Shown: in pieces, positions 16,601-24,424 of the stretch
Layout of the letters: each line of letters starts with the position of its first letter
Position numbering within the stretch: position 1 is the stretch's first letter
NCBI RefSeq assembly: GCF_009909155.2
Contig: NZ_JAAAPM020000025.1
Coordinates: forward strand, 1-64,000
Direction of reading: 5' to 3'
DNA: 64,000 nucleotides
From: Flavobacterium undicola
GTDB lineage: Bacteria > Bacteroidota > Bacteroidia > Flavobacteriales > Flavobacteriaceae
Program-made: the position numbers and the translations under genes
The notes under the pieces: generated by a model
The model's input: the letters and a program-made list of their open reading frames with translations, nothing else
Told to the model about the DNA's origin: nothing
Databases searched by the model: none

Positions 16601-18402
16601 AAGAGTATGTGCTATCTACCATCACAAGCAAGTTGATTTACTTTCTTTATGGTTGCATGGTTCTATTAGGTTTATATGTTATTCATGTAGTTAGTGACCC
16701 AAAAAAAACGTACTCCTTTTCTAAATTAGATCTCACTCTTTTTGCACTTATATCTTATATCACTATAAATCGGTATTTTTTTCAATCACATTATGGATTC
16801 TCTATTCGTTTCATAGAATTATTGGGACTCAGTCTCCTGTATATGGTTTTACGTAGTATTTCAATAAAAAATTATCCTTGGTTATTGTTGTCAATAATTG
16901 TTTCTGGAATTATCCAGGCAGTGTATGGAAATCTCCAGTTACTGGGATATTTTGCCTCCAACCATTCCGGTTTTAAAATGACAGGCAGTTTTTTTAACCC
17001 GGGACCTTATGCCGGTTTTTTGGTCAGTGTATGGACTATAGCTTTGGGAATATATTTGTTTAAAGATTACATAACAACTCAAATACAATCAAAGAAAAAA
17101 AACAACTATTTATTTTTAAACAAAGTAATAAAATCCATTTTTGAGTACATTCCGTTGCTGGGACTCATTAGTATAGCCATAGTACTTCCTGCTACGCAAT
17201 CCCGGGCTTCCTGGATAGCTGCAATATTGGGTAGTGCAGTTTTAATAGAATTAAAATACCGTTTTCTAAGCAATTTGTTTAAAAAAGTAACTCTTAAACT
17301 CCAAAAAACAGCTCTAATTGTACTCGCTATCGGGATTTTAATCACTGGATTTTTTAGCATCTATCACTATAAAAAAGTTTCTTCAGATGGGCGTGCTTTT
17401 ATCTGGAAAGTGACAGCTGAAATGATTGCAGACGCTCCTGTCTTTGGCGTAGGCTTTGACCAATTCAAAGCAAAATACATGGACTATCAAGCTAATTATT
17501 TTGCTAAAAATGGAGAAACTACCGAAGCACAAGTAGCCGACAACAGCTATTATGCTTTTAATGAAGGTTTACAGTTTGTGACAGAAAACGGCTTGTTAGG
17601 ATTTGCTTTACTTCTGATAGTAGTCTATGTTTTGTTTCTAACAAAAGTAAAACAAGAGTATCAACTTAATGCTGCTATAGCCAAAACGGGACTGTTGACC
17701 ATTGGTATCTTTGCCTGCTTTTCCTACCCGATGCAAATACTGCCTATAAAATTAGTACTGGTGCTTTTGCTCGCCCTATTATCAAATAGTGCCGCAGATT
17801 GTTTTCGGTTTAAAACTAAAGACAACCCAATAAAAATAGGTATTTATAAAATACAATTTGTTCTGCTGACCTATGGAATTATATACTCGACTTTTTCTTT
17901 TACAAATAAACTTAACGAAGGTTTTATAACATGGAACAATGCTTTAATAAGTTATCAATATGGAGATTATAAAAAAGCAATTCTTGCATTTGAAACAGCG
18001 TATCCAATTTTTAAAAAAGATGGGGATTTCCTGATGAATTACGGCAAAACGCTTTCAATAGCAAGAGAACCTGATAAAGCCATTACTATATTAGAACAAG
18101 CCCAGCATTATCAAAACAATACAGTTATCGCCACCGCCTTGGGCGATAGTTACAAAGAAATAAAGCAATATAAAAAAGCAGAAGCCAGCTACCAGCAGGC
18201 CGTAAATATGACACCCGCTAAGTTTTACGCCAACTATTTATTGGCAAAGCTATACGATACTTCAGGACAAGAGGATAAAGCCATAATCATGGTGAAGAAA
18301 ATAATGGATAAAGAAGTAAAAATTCCCTCAACCGCCATTAAAGAAATACGGCGAGAAATGAAAAAAATCCTGATAAAATATAAAAATCCTCCGGGGTTTT
18401 AA
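16504..18402 (+). CDS. Wzy_C (O-antigen ligase-like) membrane protein with TPR C-terminus
   Basis: 632 residues. Membrane segments cover residues 1-460, with the Wzy_C-type block PATQSRASWIA and the later PVFGVGFDQF and DNSYYAFNEGLQFVTENGLLGF; residues ~475-620 are TPR-like. It is a shorter relative of the 13536 protein. Possible roles are glycan ligation, polymerisation or protein O-glycosylation in the periplasm. It stands directly before the NVEALA-like peptide gene, as 13536 stands next to the RiPP-like unit. Its 5' end is duplicated as a fragment at 4500. Confidence 0.75.
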   Translation: MLKTPLLLSNLSRVFLTLLVFSLFLVLPQINIQEYVLSTITSKLIYFLYGCMVLLGLYVIHVVSDPKKTYSFSKLDLTLFALISYITINRYFFQSHYGFSIRFIELLGLSLLYMVLRSISIKNYPWLLLSIIVSGIIQAVYGNLQLLGYFASNHSGFKMTGSFFNPGPYAGFLVSVWTIALGIYLFKDYITTQIQSKKKNNYLFLNKVIKSIFEYIPLLGLISIAIVLPATQSRASWIAAILGSAVLIELKYRFLSNLFKKVTLKLQKTALIVLAIGILITGFFSIYHYKKVSSDGRAFIWKVTAEMIADAPVFGVGFDQFKAKYMDYQANYFAKNGETTEAQVADNSYYAFNEGLQFVTENGLLGFALLLIVVYVLFLTKVKQEYQLNAAIAKTGLLTIGIFACFSYPMQILPIKLVLVLLLALLSNSAADCFRFKTKDNPIKIGIYKIQFVLLTYGIIYSTFSFTNKLNEGFITWNNALISYQYGDYKKAILAFETAYPIFKKDGDFLMNYGKTLSIAREPDKAITILEQAQHYQNNTVIATALGDSYKEIKQYKKAEASYQQAVNMTPAKFYANYLLAKLYDTSGQEDKAIIMVKKIMDKEVKIPSTAIKEIRREMKKILIKYKNPPGF

Positions 18403-18496
18403 AAACTAAAAAACTCTCACATTAATTAATTCTAAAAATGCAGCCTATGAAATAGATCACTACCCAGAGGAAGATTTTATAAACGAAACAACTTTA

Positions 18497-18628
18497 TAAT
18501 TTTGTACAGCTGCTTACAGCTAAGCAACTGTAGTGTTTCGCAAAAATAACACTCCTATACTCCACTTTGCAAAATAATATATAAGAAAGGATTCAAATAC
18601 CCTTTCTAAAAAATTAAAATTTTATAAA
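18497..18628 (+). promoter_or_regulatory. Probable promoter and leader of the NVEALA-like peptide gene
   Basis: TAATTTTG at 18497-18504 fits the Bacteroidota -7 element TAnnTTTG. A stem-loop (CAGCTGCTTA against TAAGCAACTG, one mismatch) lies at 18509-18531, inside the ~120-nt untranslated leader this promoter would give. The stretch 18403-18496 holds only a short open frame ending NETTL, which I could not link to any gene. Confidence 0.4.
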
Positions 18629-18859
18629 ATGAAAAAAATATTAGGAATTTTAGGTGTTGTAGTAATTGCTGTAACAATGTTTCTTGGGACTGATAAGATA
18701 AATAGCTCAAGTCCAGATAATAATTTATCGGATGTTATTGCGATGAATTCTGCCAATGCAGAATGGGTATGGTTTGGCTGTGGTATGGACGGTGATTATT
18801 GTGGACAAACTCCAAATTGTCGGTTTGTAATTGTCAGTAGTGAGAGATGTCTTTATTAA
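18629..18859 (+). CDS. NVEALA-like exported Cys-rich peptide
   Basis: 76 residues. A hydrophobic N-terminal signal (MKKILGILGVVVIAVTMFLG) is followed by a polar linker and MNSANAEW, which resembles the NVEALA motif that ends the leader of NVEALA-family peptides of Bacteroidota. The C-terminal ~32 residues contain four Cys (FGCG, DYCG, NCRF, ERCLY), enough for two disulfides. Such peptides are thought to be exported and processed, but their function is not known to me. A strong hairpin follows, then a BF3164-like lipoprotein, a neighbour type often found with this family. Confidence 0.65.
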   Translation: MKKILGILGVVVIAVTMFLGTDKINSSSPDNNLSDVIAMNSANAEWVWFGCGMDGDYCGQTPNCRFVIVSSERCLY

Positions 18860-18873
18860 ACTAATTAAAATAG

Positions 18874-18905
18874 GATGTATGGTCTTTTATAAAAGACCAT
18901 ACATC
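18874..18905 (+). other. Perfect inverted repeat after the NVEALA-like gene
   Basis: A 15-bp stem (GATGTATGGTCTTTT and exact complement) with a two-base centre. On the plus strand an A run, not a T run, follows, so it is not a textbook terminator; it may stabilise the peptide mRNA or attenuate transcription. It occupies the same place as the hairpins after peptide genes A and B. Confidence 0.65.
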
Positions 18906-18927
18906 TAAAAAAAACATAATAAAAAAC

Positions 18928-19965
18928 ATGAAAACATTTTTAGTGCTAATAGCAGCTCTTTTCCTGGGGGCTTGTGGAAAAGAAACCCAAATAGTAATAA
19001 GTGATACTATTAAAACATTTTCAGAATTCCCAAAAGAAGAAAAAATTGAACTTAAAAATTTAGTTGAATTTAAATTTGGTAATCCAAAAAAAATCATCGT
19101 TTCTGACTCTACTTTAATTTTTGCAAATAGAGTAAGCGGACAAGAATATCATTTATTTAATTATTCATTAATGACACATCAATTTTCTAAACCCTATTTA
19201 GCAAAAGGGAGAGAATCAGGAGAAGTACTGGGTATGTCAAATATAGGTATTAACAATAATCATTTATGGATTAATGATTTTTCAGGACAAAAAATAATGA
19301 TATTAAAAAAGGATAAAGCAATAGCAGAAGCTTCTGCCTCTGAATATATAGAATATCCTCTTAGTCATAGATTTTATGAAATTAATTTGATAGACAACCT
19401 CAAATGTATTGCAACAGGAAGTGAAACTTCAAAATTTAAGATACAAATAATCGATTTGCCCACCGGTAAAATTACTGAAGAATTTGGTCAATTTAAGAGT
19501 TATCCCGAAAATTATCCTTTGCGTGTCATTACCAAAGCAAGCTTAACTCATCCCTTGTTGAAACCAACAAAAGACAAACTGGTTTTGGCTTATATACATA
19601 CTGACGTTGTAGAAATATTTGACTTAAAAACTAAAAAAAGTTTTTCTATACAAGGTCCTGAAATGTTTGACTCTGAATTTACAGCCAAAGAAAACCAATG
19701 GTTTGAAAATGAAAAAACAAGAGTGACTTTCATTAGTGGAGCTACAACCAATAAATATATTTATTTATTGTATTCAGGAAAAAAATTTAGTGAGAAAAAA
19801 GCTTATAGCGGGAAATATATTTATGTCTATGATTGGGACTTGAATCCTGTAAAGAAGATAACATTAGATAAAGAAGTCTCTCATATTACTATAGCTAAAG
19901 ACGGGAAAAGGCTTTACACTTATGATAAAGAAACAGGATACATTGTATATGCAACTATTAATTGA
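18928..19965 (+). CDS. BF3164-like lipoprotein (six-bladed propeller type)
   Basis: 345 residues. A lipoprotein signal (LFLGAC) is followed by repeated beta-strand blades (GQEYHLFNYS, SGQKIMIL, EIFDLKTKK, YIYVYDWD) like the TolB-like/BF3164 lipoproteins of Bacteroidota. They are commonly encoded beside NVEALA peptides. It is likely on the periplasmic or outer face of the outer membrane and may bind the peptide or a ligand; binding partner unknown. The next gene starts 8 bp downstream. Confidence 0.7.
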   Translation: MKTFLVLIAALFLGACGKETQIVISDTIKTFSEFPKEEKIELKNLVEFKFGNPKKIIVSDSTLIFANRVSGQEYHLFNYSLMTHQFSKPYLAKGRESGEVLGMSNIGINNNHLWINDFSGQKIMILKKDKAIAEASASEYIEYPLSHRFYEINLIDNLKCIATGSETSKFKIQIIDLPTGKITEEFGQFKSYPENYPLRVITKASLTHPLLKPTKDKLVLAYIHTDVVEIFDLKTKKSFSIQGPEMFDSEFTAKENQWFENEKTRVTFISGATTNKYIYLLYSGKKFSEKKAYSGKYIYVYDWDLNPVKKITLDKEVSHITIAKDGKRLYTYDKETGYIVYATIN

Positions 19966-19973
19966 TTTTACTT

Positions 19974-20540
19974 ATGATTGATAAAATTTTAAAATACAGT
20001 ATTACAGTGATTCTATTATGTAGTATAATATCCTGTAAAAAAGATCCAAATACTACAAAATTTAACGCTTTGAAACTAGTCGTAGAAAATAATCTGGGTA
20101 AAAAATTAATAATCCCAAAAAGTTTAGAACTCTACCAACCATTAGCTAATCCTGCCAACAAAAAAGGAGTTGTAAATTACAGCTATAAAATATATTCACA
20201 TATTGACGCTTCCTGTGGCACTTGTTTATTAAATCTTAAATCCTGGAAAAAATTAATTCCCGAATTCAATAAAAAGAATGTTCAGGTAATTTTAGTATGC
20301 ACAACTGATGACAAATTTGAATTATTAAAATATTTTTTTGAAACAAAAGAAATCAAAAATTTTCCCCATCCATTGTTTTTAGATCATAACAATCAGTTTC
20401 TAAAGAAAAATAATTTTATGAACGTAAATAAAAATTTTGAAACTGTATTGACTACAAATGACAATACAATCGTATTAATAGGTAACCCAATGATGTCAAC
20501 AGAAATTAAAAATTTGTATTTGAACAAAATAAACAAATAA
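19974..20540 (+). CDS. Thioredoxin-like lipoprotein
   Basis: 188 residues from the ATG at 19974, chosen over the in-frame TTG at 19962 because a proper lipoprotein signal (SIISC) then begins near the start and the upstream stop is not overlapped. The fold is thioredoxin-like, with SCGTC as the CxxC redox motif in SHIDASCGTCLLNL. It is probably a periplasmic disulfide or thiol protein, fitting the Cys-rich peptide encoded upstream and the Cys-rich insert in the 22055 protein. Confidence 0.65.
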   Translation: MIDKILKYSITVILLCSIISCKKDPNTTKFNALKLVVENNLGKKLIIPKSLELYQPLANPANKKGVVNYSYKIYSHIDASCGTCLLNLKSWKKLIPEFNKKNVQVILVCTTDDKFELLKYFFETKEIKNFPHPLFLDHNNQFLKKNNFMNVNKNFETVLTTNDNTIVLIGNPMMSTEIKNLYLNKINK

Positions 20541-20550
20541 CACATACTTT

Positions 20551-21576
20551 ATGAAAAAATTAATCCTATTTTTATTTTTAAGCAGCTTAACAAGTGTTTT
20601 TTCACAAGTTAAACTAACTTTTAAAGACTCTAAAAGCAAAGAGCCAATTTCGTTTATAACAATTTTTAATGAACGAAATCAAGAAATAGCTACTTCTAAT
20701 GAAGAAGGCGAAATTGTTATAAAAGACCTAGCTGCATTAACAAATACAATTTATGCTAAGAGTCTGTTTTTTGAAGAAAAAAAGTTAGAACTAAACACAC
20801 TAAAAGAGGGTGAAATTATTCTACTCGATCCCAAAATAAATTTATTAGATGAGGTTGTCGTTAGTTCCGGTAAATATGTAGTGTTAACGGCCTATTACAG
20901 AATTTTAAATTTAAAAAACAATAAACCATGGTCTTTTATTGATACCGAAATTAAATTTATTATTAAAAACAATTCAATCTACATAAAAAATATTAGCCAT
21001 AGAATTTTTGATACCGCTCCAAAAGAAGACTACAAGATATCAAGCAAAAACCCTTTCTACATTAAAGATTTAGATGATAAATCATTATTAGAAATTCTAA
21101 AATTAAAATTCAATCTTATAAAAAACAATGAAAATAATGTTATCAATATTATCGGTAAAGAAGATAAAAAACTTTATGGCAGTATAAAGAAAATTTCGAA
21201 CCATGATACAAACAGTAATATACGAATAGACATTTCAAAAAGGTCGAAATATTATAAAGGCATTCAAGTAGAAGAATATCATAATGAAGATTTATTAAAG
21301 GCTACTATCAAAGATTTAAAATATAAAATGTATGAATTTAAACACGAGAATATTATTGATGGAAAAAAAACAAAGTTCGTTACTAAAGGAGAACTTTTTA
21401 TACAAAATGTAGAATATTTGTCAAAAGATGAATATAAAAAAATAATGAAATTGAAGAATAACGATACTTCTATATCCCATTATTCAAAAGAATTCTGGAA
21501 GAATCTAGACACTTTTACTCCTTTAAATTCGGTTGTAGAATCAGAGATTAAAGAACTTCTTGTTGAAAGAAAATAG
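20551..21576 (+). CDS. Exported protein with carboxypeptidase-regulatory-like domain (NVEALA locus)
   Basis: 341 residues. A signal peptide (ending VFSQ), a carboxypeptidase-regulatory-like domain (EPISFITIF, NEEGEIVI) and LDEVVVSSG are followed by a ~230-residue unidentified domain ending YSKEFWKNLDTFTPL. It belongs with the island proteins at 5058, 7648 and 9178, so both peptide loci carry this protein type. No barrel. It lies 10 bp after the thioredoxin-like gene, in the same operon. Confidence 0.75.
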   Translation: MKKLILFLFLSSLTSVFSQVKLTFKDSKSKEPISFITIFNERNQEIATSNEEGEIVIKDLAALTNTIYAKSLFFEEKKLELNTLKEGEIILLDPKINLLDEVVVSSGKYVVLTAYYRILNLKNNKPWSFIDTEIKFIIKNNSIYIKNISHRIFDTAPKEDYKISSKNPFYIKDLDDKSLLEILKLKFNLIKNNENNVINIIGKEDKKLYGSIKKISNHDTNSNIRIDISKRSKYYKGIQVEEYHNEDLLKATIKDLKYKMYEFKHENIIDGKKTKFVTKGELFIQNVEYLSKDEYKKIMKLKNNDTSISHYSKEFWKNLDTFTPLNSVVESEIKELLVERK

Positions 21577-21609
21577 TTTACATCGTTTAGTTAATAACAA
21601 TCAATAAAA

Positions 21610-22052
21610 ATGATTTATAAAATCAATATCCATTCAAAACATTTTTGTTTTTTAATTCTTTTTACAGCTTTTACATCCTGTATATCAAAAACTAAAAATA
21701 ACAATGGTGTTTCCGATGAAGAATTTTCTAAAATGAGTTTTAAACATTTAACTTATGATTTTGGTAAAATAAATAAAGGAAAAAACGCAAATACAGTATT
21801 TGAATTTTCAAATACTGGAAAATTCCATTACTAATTAAAGACGTAAATACAAGCTGCGGCTGTACTGTTCCAGAATGGTATAAAGGAATAATAAAACCTA
21901 ATAAAAATGGAGAAATTAAGATTGTCTATGATGCAAAATATCCAGGGCGTTTTAATAAAACTATAACTGTGTTTTACAATGGTAAAGATTCACCCATAAA
22001 TTTAACTATCAAAGGTGAAGTACCCTATCCTAAAAAAAATAGTAATAATTGA
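21610..22052 (+). pseudogene. DUF1573 lipoprotein gene, frameshifted
   Basis: The first frame gives a lipoprotein signal (FTSC) and DFGKINKGKNANTVFEFSNTGK, then stops at 21834. The expected continuation (PLLIKDVNTSCGCTVPEW, PGRFNKTITVFYN) follows in another frame and ends at 22052. One extra A in the run at about 21820 (GGAAAATTCC) would restore a complete DUF1573 protein of about 147 residues. It is either a real mutation or a sequencing error in an A run. It stops 2 bp before the next gene's ATG, so it was part of the operon. Confidence 0.75.
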
Positions 22053-22054
22053 AC

Positions 22055-24382
22055 ATGAAAAAAACACTTCTTCTCTTTTTTATATTGAGCACATTACTCT
22101 CGTTTTCCCAACGCAATACTGTAATTACAAACCAATTAGCAGCGCAGATACAAAATGTTTCTAAAAATAATGTTTTGGATGTGGTGTATTTACAAACCAG
22201 CAAAGGCATTTATGAAACCGAGGAAGATCTTTGGTTTAAGGGTTATGTATTGGATGGACAATACTTCACCCCTTCGGTTCGCAGTAAAACCTTGTTTGTA
22301 CAATTGATCGAAGACAAAACCGACAAAGTGGTTTGGGAGAAAAAATACGAAATAGAAAATGGTTTTGTCAATGGGCATCTTTTTATAGAAAATAAATTGG
22401 CAGAAGGAAGCTATACTTTGGCAGCCTATAGTTCCTATTCGTTTACTAAAGAACCCAAGGAATTTTATGCGCTAAAAAGAATAAGTATTGTAAAAACAAT
22501 CAGCCCGAAAACCGCTCTAACTCCAGTTCCAAAAGACAGTATCGTGCATTTTTCTACTTTTGCCGAAGGGGGTCAACTCGTTTCAGGAATCAATAGTAAT
22601 TTGGCTTTTAAAGCCATCAATTCGAAGGGACTGCCTGTGGAAGTTTCGGGTACTTTATTTGAAAATGAGGCTCCTTTACTTCATTTCAAGAGCAGTTATG
22701 CGGGAATTGGAGTGCTTGCTTTTACGCCTGACAGCAACAAAAAATACCATATTCAACTCACGGAACCGGCATCGGATAAAAATTATGAAATAGCACCCAT
22801 ATCAGCCAGTGGAAAAGCATTACGCTTAATAAACAACACCAAAGACGCATTGGTTTTTAAAATCACACAAAGTGAGGCCTTAAAAGCAGAAATGGTGTAC
22901 CTGCGATTGCAATTGAGAGGAATCGTTTACAGTATTGCTACAGGACTTTTGAGAAAAGAATTAACAATCAAAATTCCGTTAAAAGAGGTTCCACAAGGCA
23001 TTGCCGAAGTGACTCTTTTTAATGAAAACGCATTACCCCTTGCCGAGCGATTGGTGTATGTAAACCAAGACCAAAAATTAACGATTACCACCGAACTCAA
23101 CAAAATCGAATTTACAACACGAGAAAAAGCAAACTTAAAAATAAAAGTAACCGACCAAAACGGTCAACCTATAGTGGCACATTTGGGATTAAGTGTCTAT
23201 GATGGAATCTATCAAAACAAACCAGATGCTAAAAACATTCAAAGTCATTATTTGCTATCTACCCAATTAAAAGGAAATATCTACAATCCAGCCTATTATT
23301 TTAACGAGCAAAACCAAGACCGTAAGCAGGCATTAGATTTAGTAATGCTTACTCAGGGATGGAGAAATTATGTGTGGAATGAAGCTAATCTAAAAGAATT
23401 AGGCAATACGCTAAAACCGATTGTTTTTGACGAAATTACAGGAAAAGTCCACTTAGAAAAACCAGATAAAAAAGCAATAGCTACGATTGGACAAAAAGGA
23501 ATCACGGTGTTTTCAGCTGATAAAAGCAAAGGAATTGATTTTAAAATGACCGATTCAGCAGGCATTTTTACTATTGGTCCAAATGATTTAAAAAAAGGAG
23601 AGGGAGGTTATACTTACTTAAAATTAATGACTCCAGAAAAGCCAAAATACACTATGGATATCAAGGATTTCTCGTTTAATGCCATTAATAACGAACGTAG
23701 AACTAAAGCCGCAATGTATCCTTTAGCCGGGATAGAAAAAATAAATCCTAAAGAAATTTCCCCTTTTATAGGACGTGAATCCATAAACAAATTAAATGAA
23801 GTTGTAATCACCTCAAAAAAGACGGGATTGGTATTTAGAGACAAATACATTGGAAAATTGGATAGTTTGTATAGAGCACAGAATCCTACTGGTGATTTTG
23901 TATGTAGAGAAAATATTTTAAACTGTGAAATTCATCGGGATTGTCTAGGTATCCAAAAAAAACCAATCGAGGGAGAGAAATATAATACATGTCATGGTTT
24001 TAAATGGCTTAAAGGAGGCGGGCCATGTGGTGGTCCATTTACACCGGGTAATTGCAATGAAATTACTTACCATTACCCTAATTTAACCGAAGCCCAGCTT
24101 TTAGCATTGTTTAATATAGCTATGCTAGAGAGTTATTATGGAAAGAAAGTGTTTTATGAAGCAGTATATGATGGAGTAACCATAACTGACTCCACTCCGG
24201 ATTACCGCAATACCTTGTTTTGGAAACCCGATATCATCACTAATAAACAAGGGGAAGCGACTGTAGATTTTTTCTGTTCGGATATTAATAGCTTGTTTTT
24301 AGGAAACATTGAAGGCCTAAGTGGCGATGGCTTATTAGGAACCGGGAATTTTGAATTTAAAGTTAGAAAAAAAGCAGACTAA
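22055..24382 (+). CDS. MG2-like exported protein with plug-like linker and Cys-rich insert
   Basis: 775 residues from the ATG at 22055 (an in-frame TTG at 22049 lies inside the preceding DUF1573 frame). A signal peptide is followed by macroglobulin-like beta domains (LDVVYLQTSKGIYETEEDLW, then LTITTELNKIEFTTREKANL), similar to large MG2-type Bacteroidota proteins. LNEVVITSKK near residue 585 resembles the linker before a TonB plug, but in place of a full plug is an insert with seven Cys (DFVCR to PGNCNEI). The end (TLFWKPDIITNKQGEATVDF) is typical of the family. Probably an envelope partner of the barrel protein encoded next. Confidence 0.65.
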   Translation: MKKTLLLFFILSTLLSFSQRNTVITNQLAAQIQNVSKNNVLDVVYLQTSKGIYETEEDLWFKGYVLDGQYFTPSVRSKTLFVQLIEDKTDKVVWEKKYEIENGFVNGHLFIENKLAEGSYTLAAYSSYSFTKEPKEFYALKRISIVKTISPKTALTPVPKDSIVHFSTFAEGGQLVSGINSNLAFKAINSKGLPVEVSGTLFENEAPLLHFKSSYAGIGVLAFTPDSNKKYHIQLTEPASDKNYEIAPISASGKALRLINNTKDALVFKITQSEALKAEMVYLRLQLRGIVYSIATGLLRKELTIKIPLKEVPQGIAEVTLFNENALPLAERLVYVNQDQKLTITTELNKIEFTTREKANLKIKVTDQNGQPIVAHLGLSVYDGIYQNKPDAKNIQSHYLLSTQLKGNIYNPAYYFNEQNQDRKQALDLVMLTQGWRNYVWNEANLKELGNTLKPIVFDEITGKVHLEKPDKKAIATIGQKGITVFSADKSKGIDFKMTDSAGIFTIGPNDLKKGEGGYTYLKLMTPEKPKYTMDIKDFSFNAINNERRTKAAMYPLAGIEKINPKEISPFIGRESINKLNEVVITSKKTGLVFRDKYIGKLDSLYRAQNPTGDFVCRENILNCEIHRDCLGIQKKPIEGEKYNTCHGFKWLKGGGPCGGPFTPGNCNEITYHYPNLTEAQLLALFNIAMLESYYGKKVFYEAVYDGVTITDSTPDYRNTLFWKPDIITNKQGEATVDFFCSDINSLFLGNIEGLSGDGLLGTGNFEFKVRKKAD

Positions 24383-24424
24383 AACTAAATATAATCAATT
24401 AAAAACACTCAAACTTACTCACGA

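Noticed and set aside
18874..18905. Hairpin as an ordinary Rho-independent terminator
   Set aside because: On the plus strand an A run, not T run, follows the stem, and the downstream operon has no other promoter that I can see.
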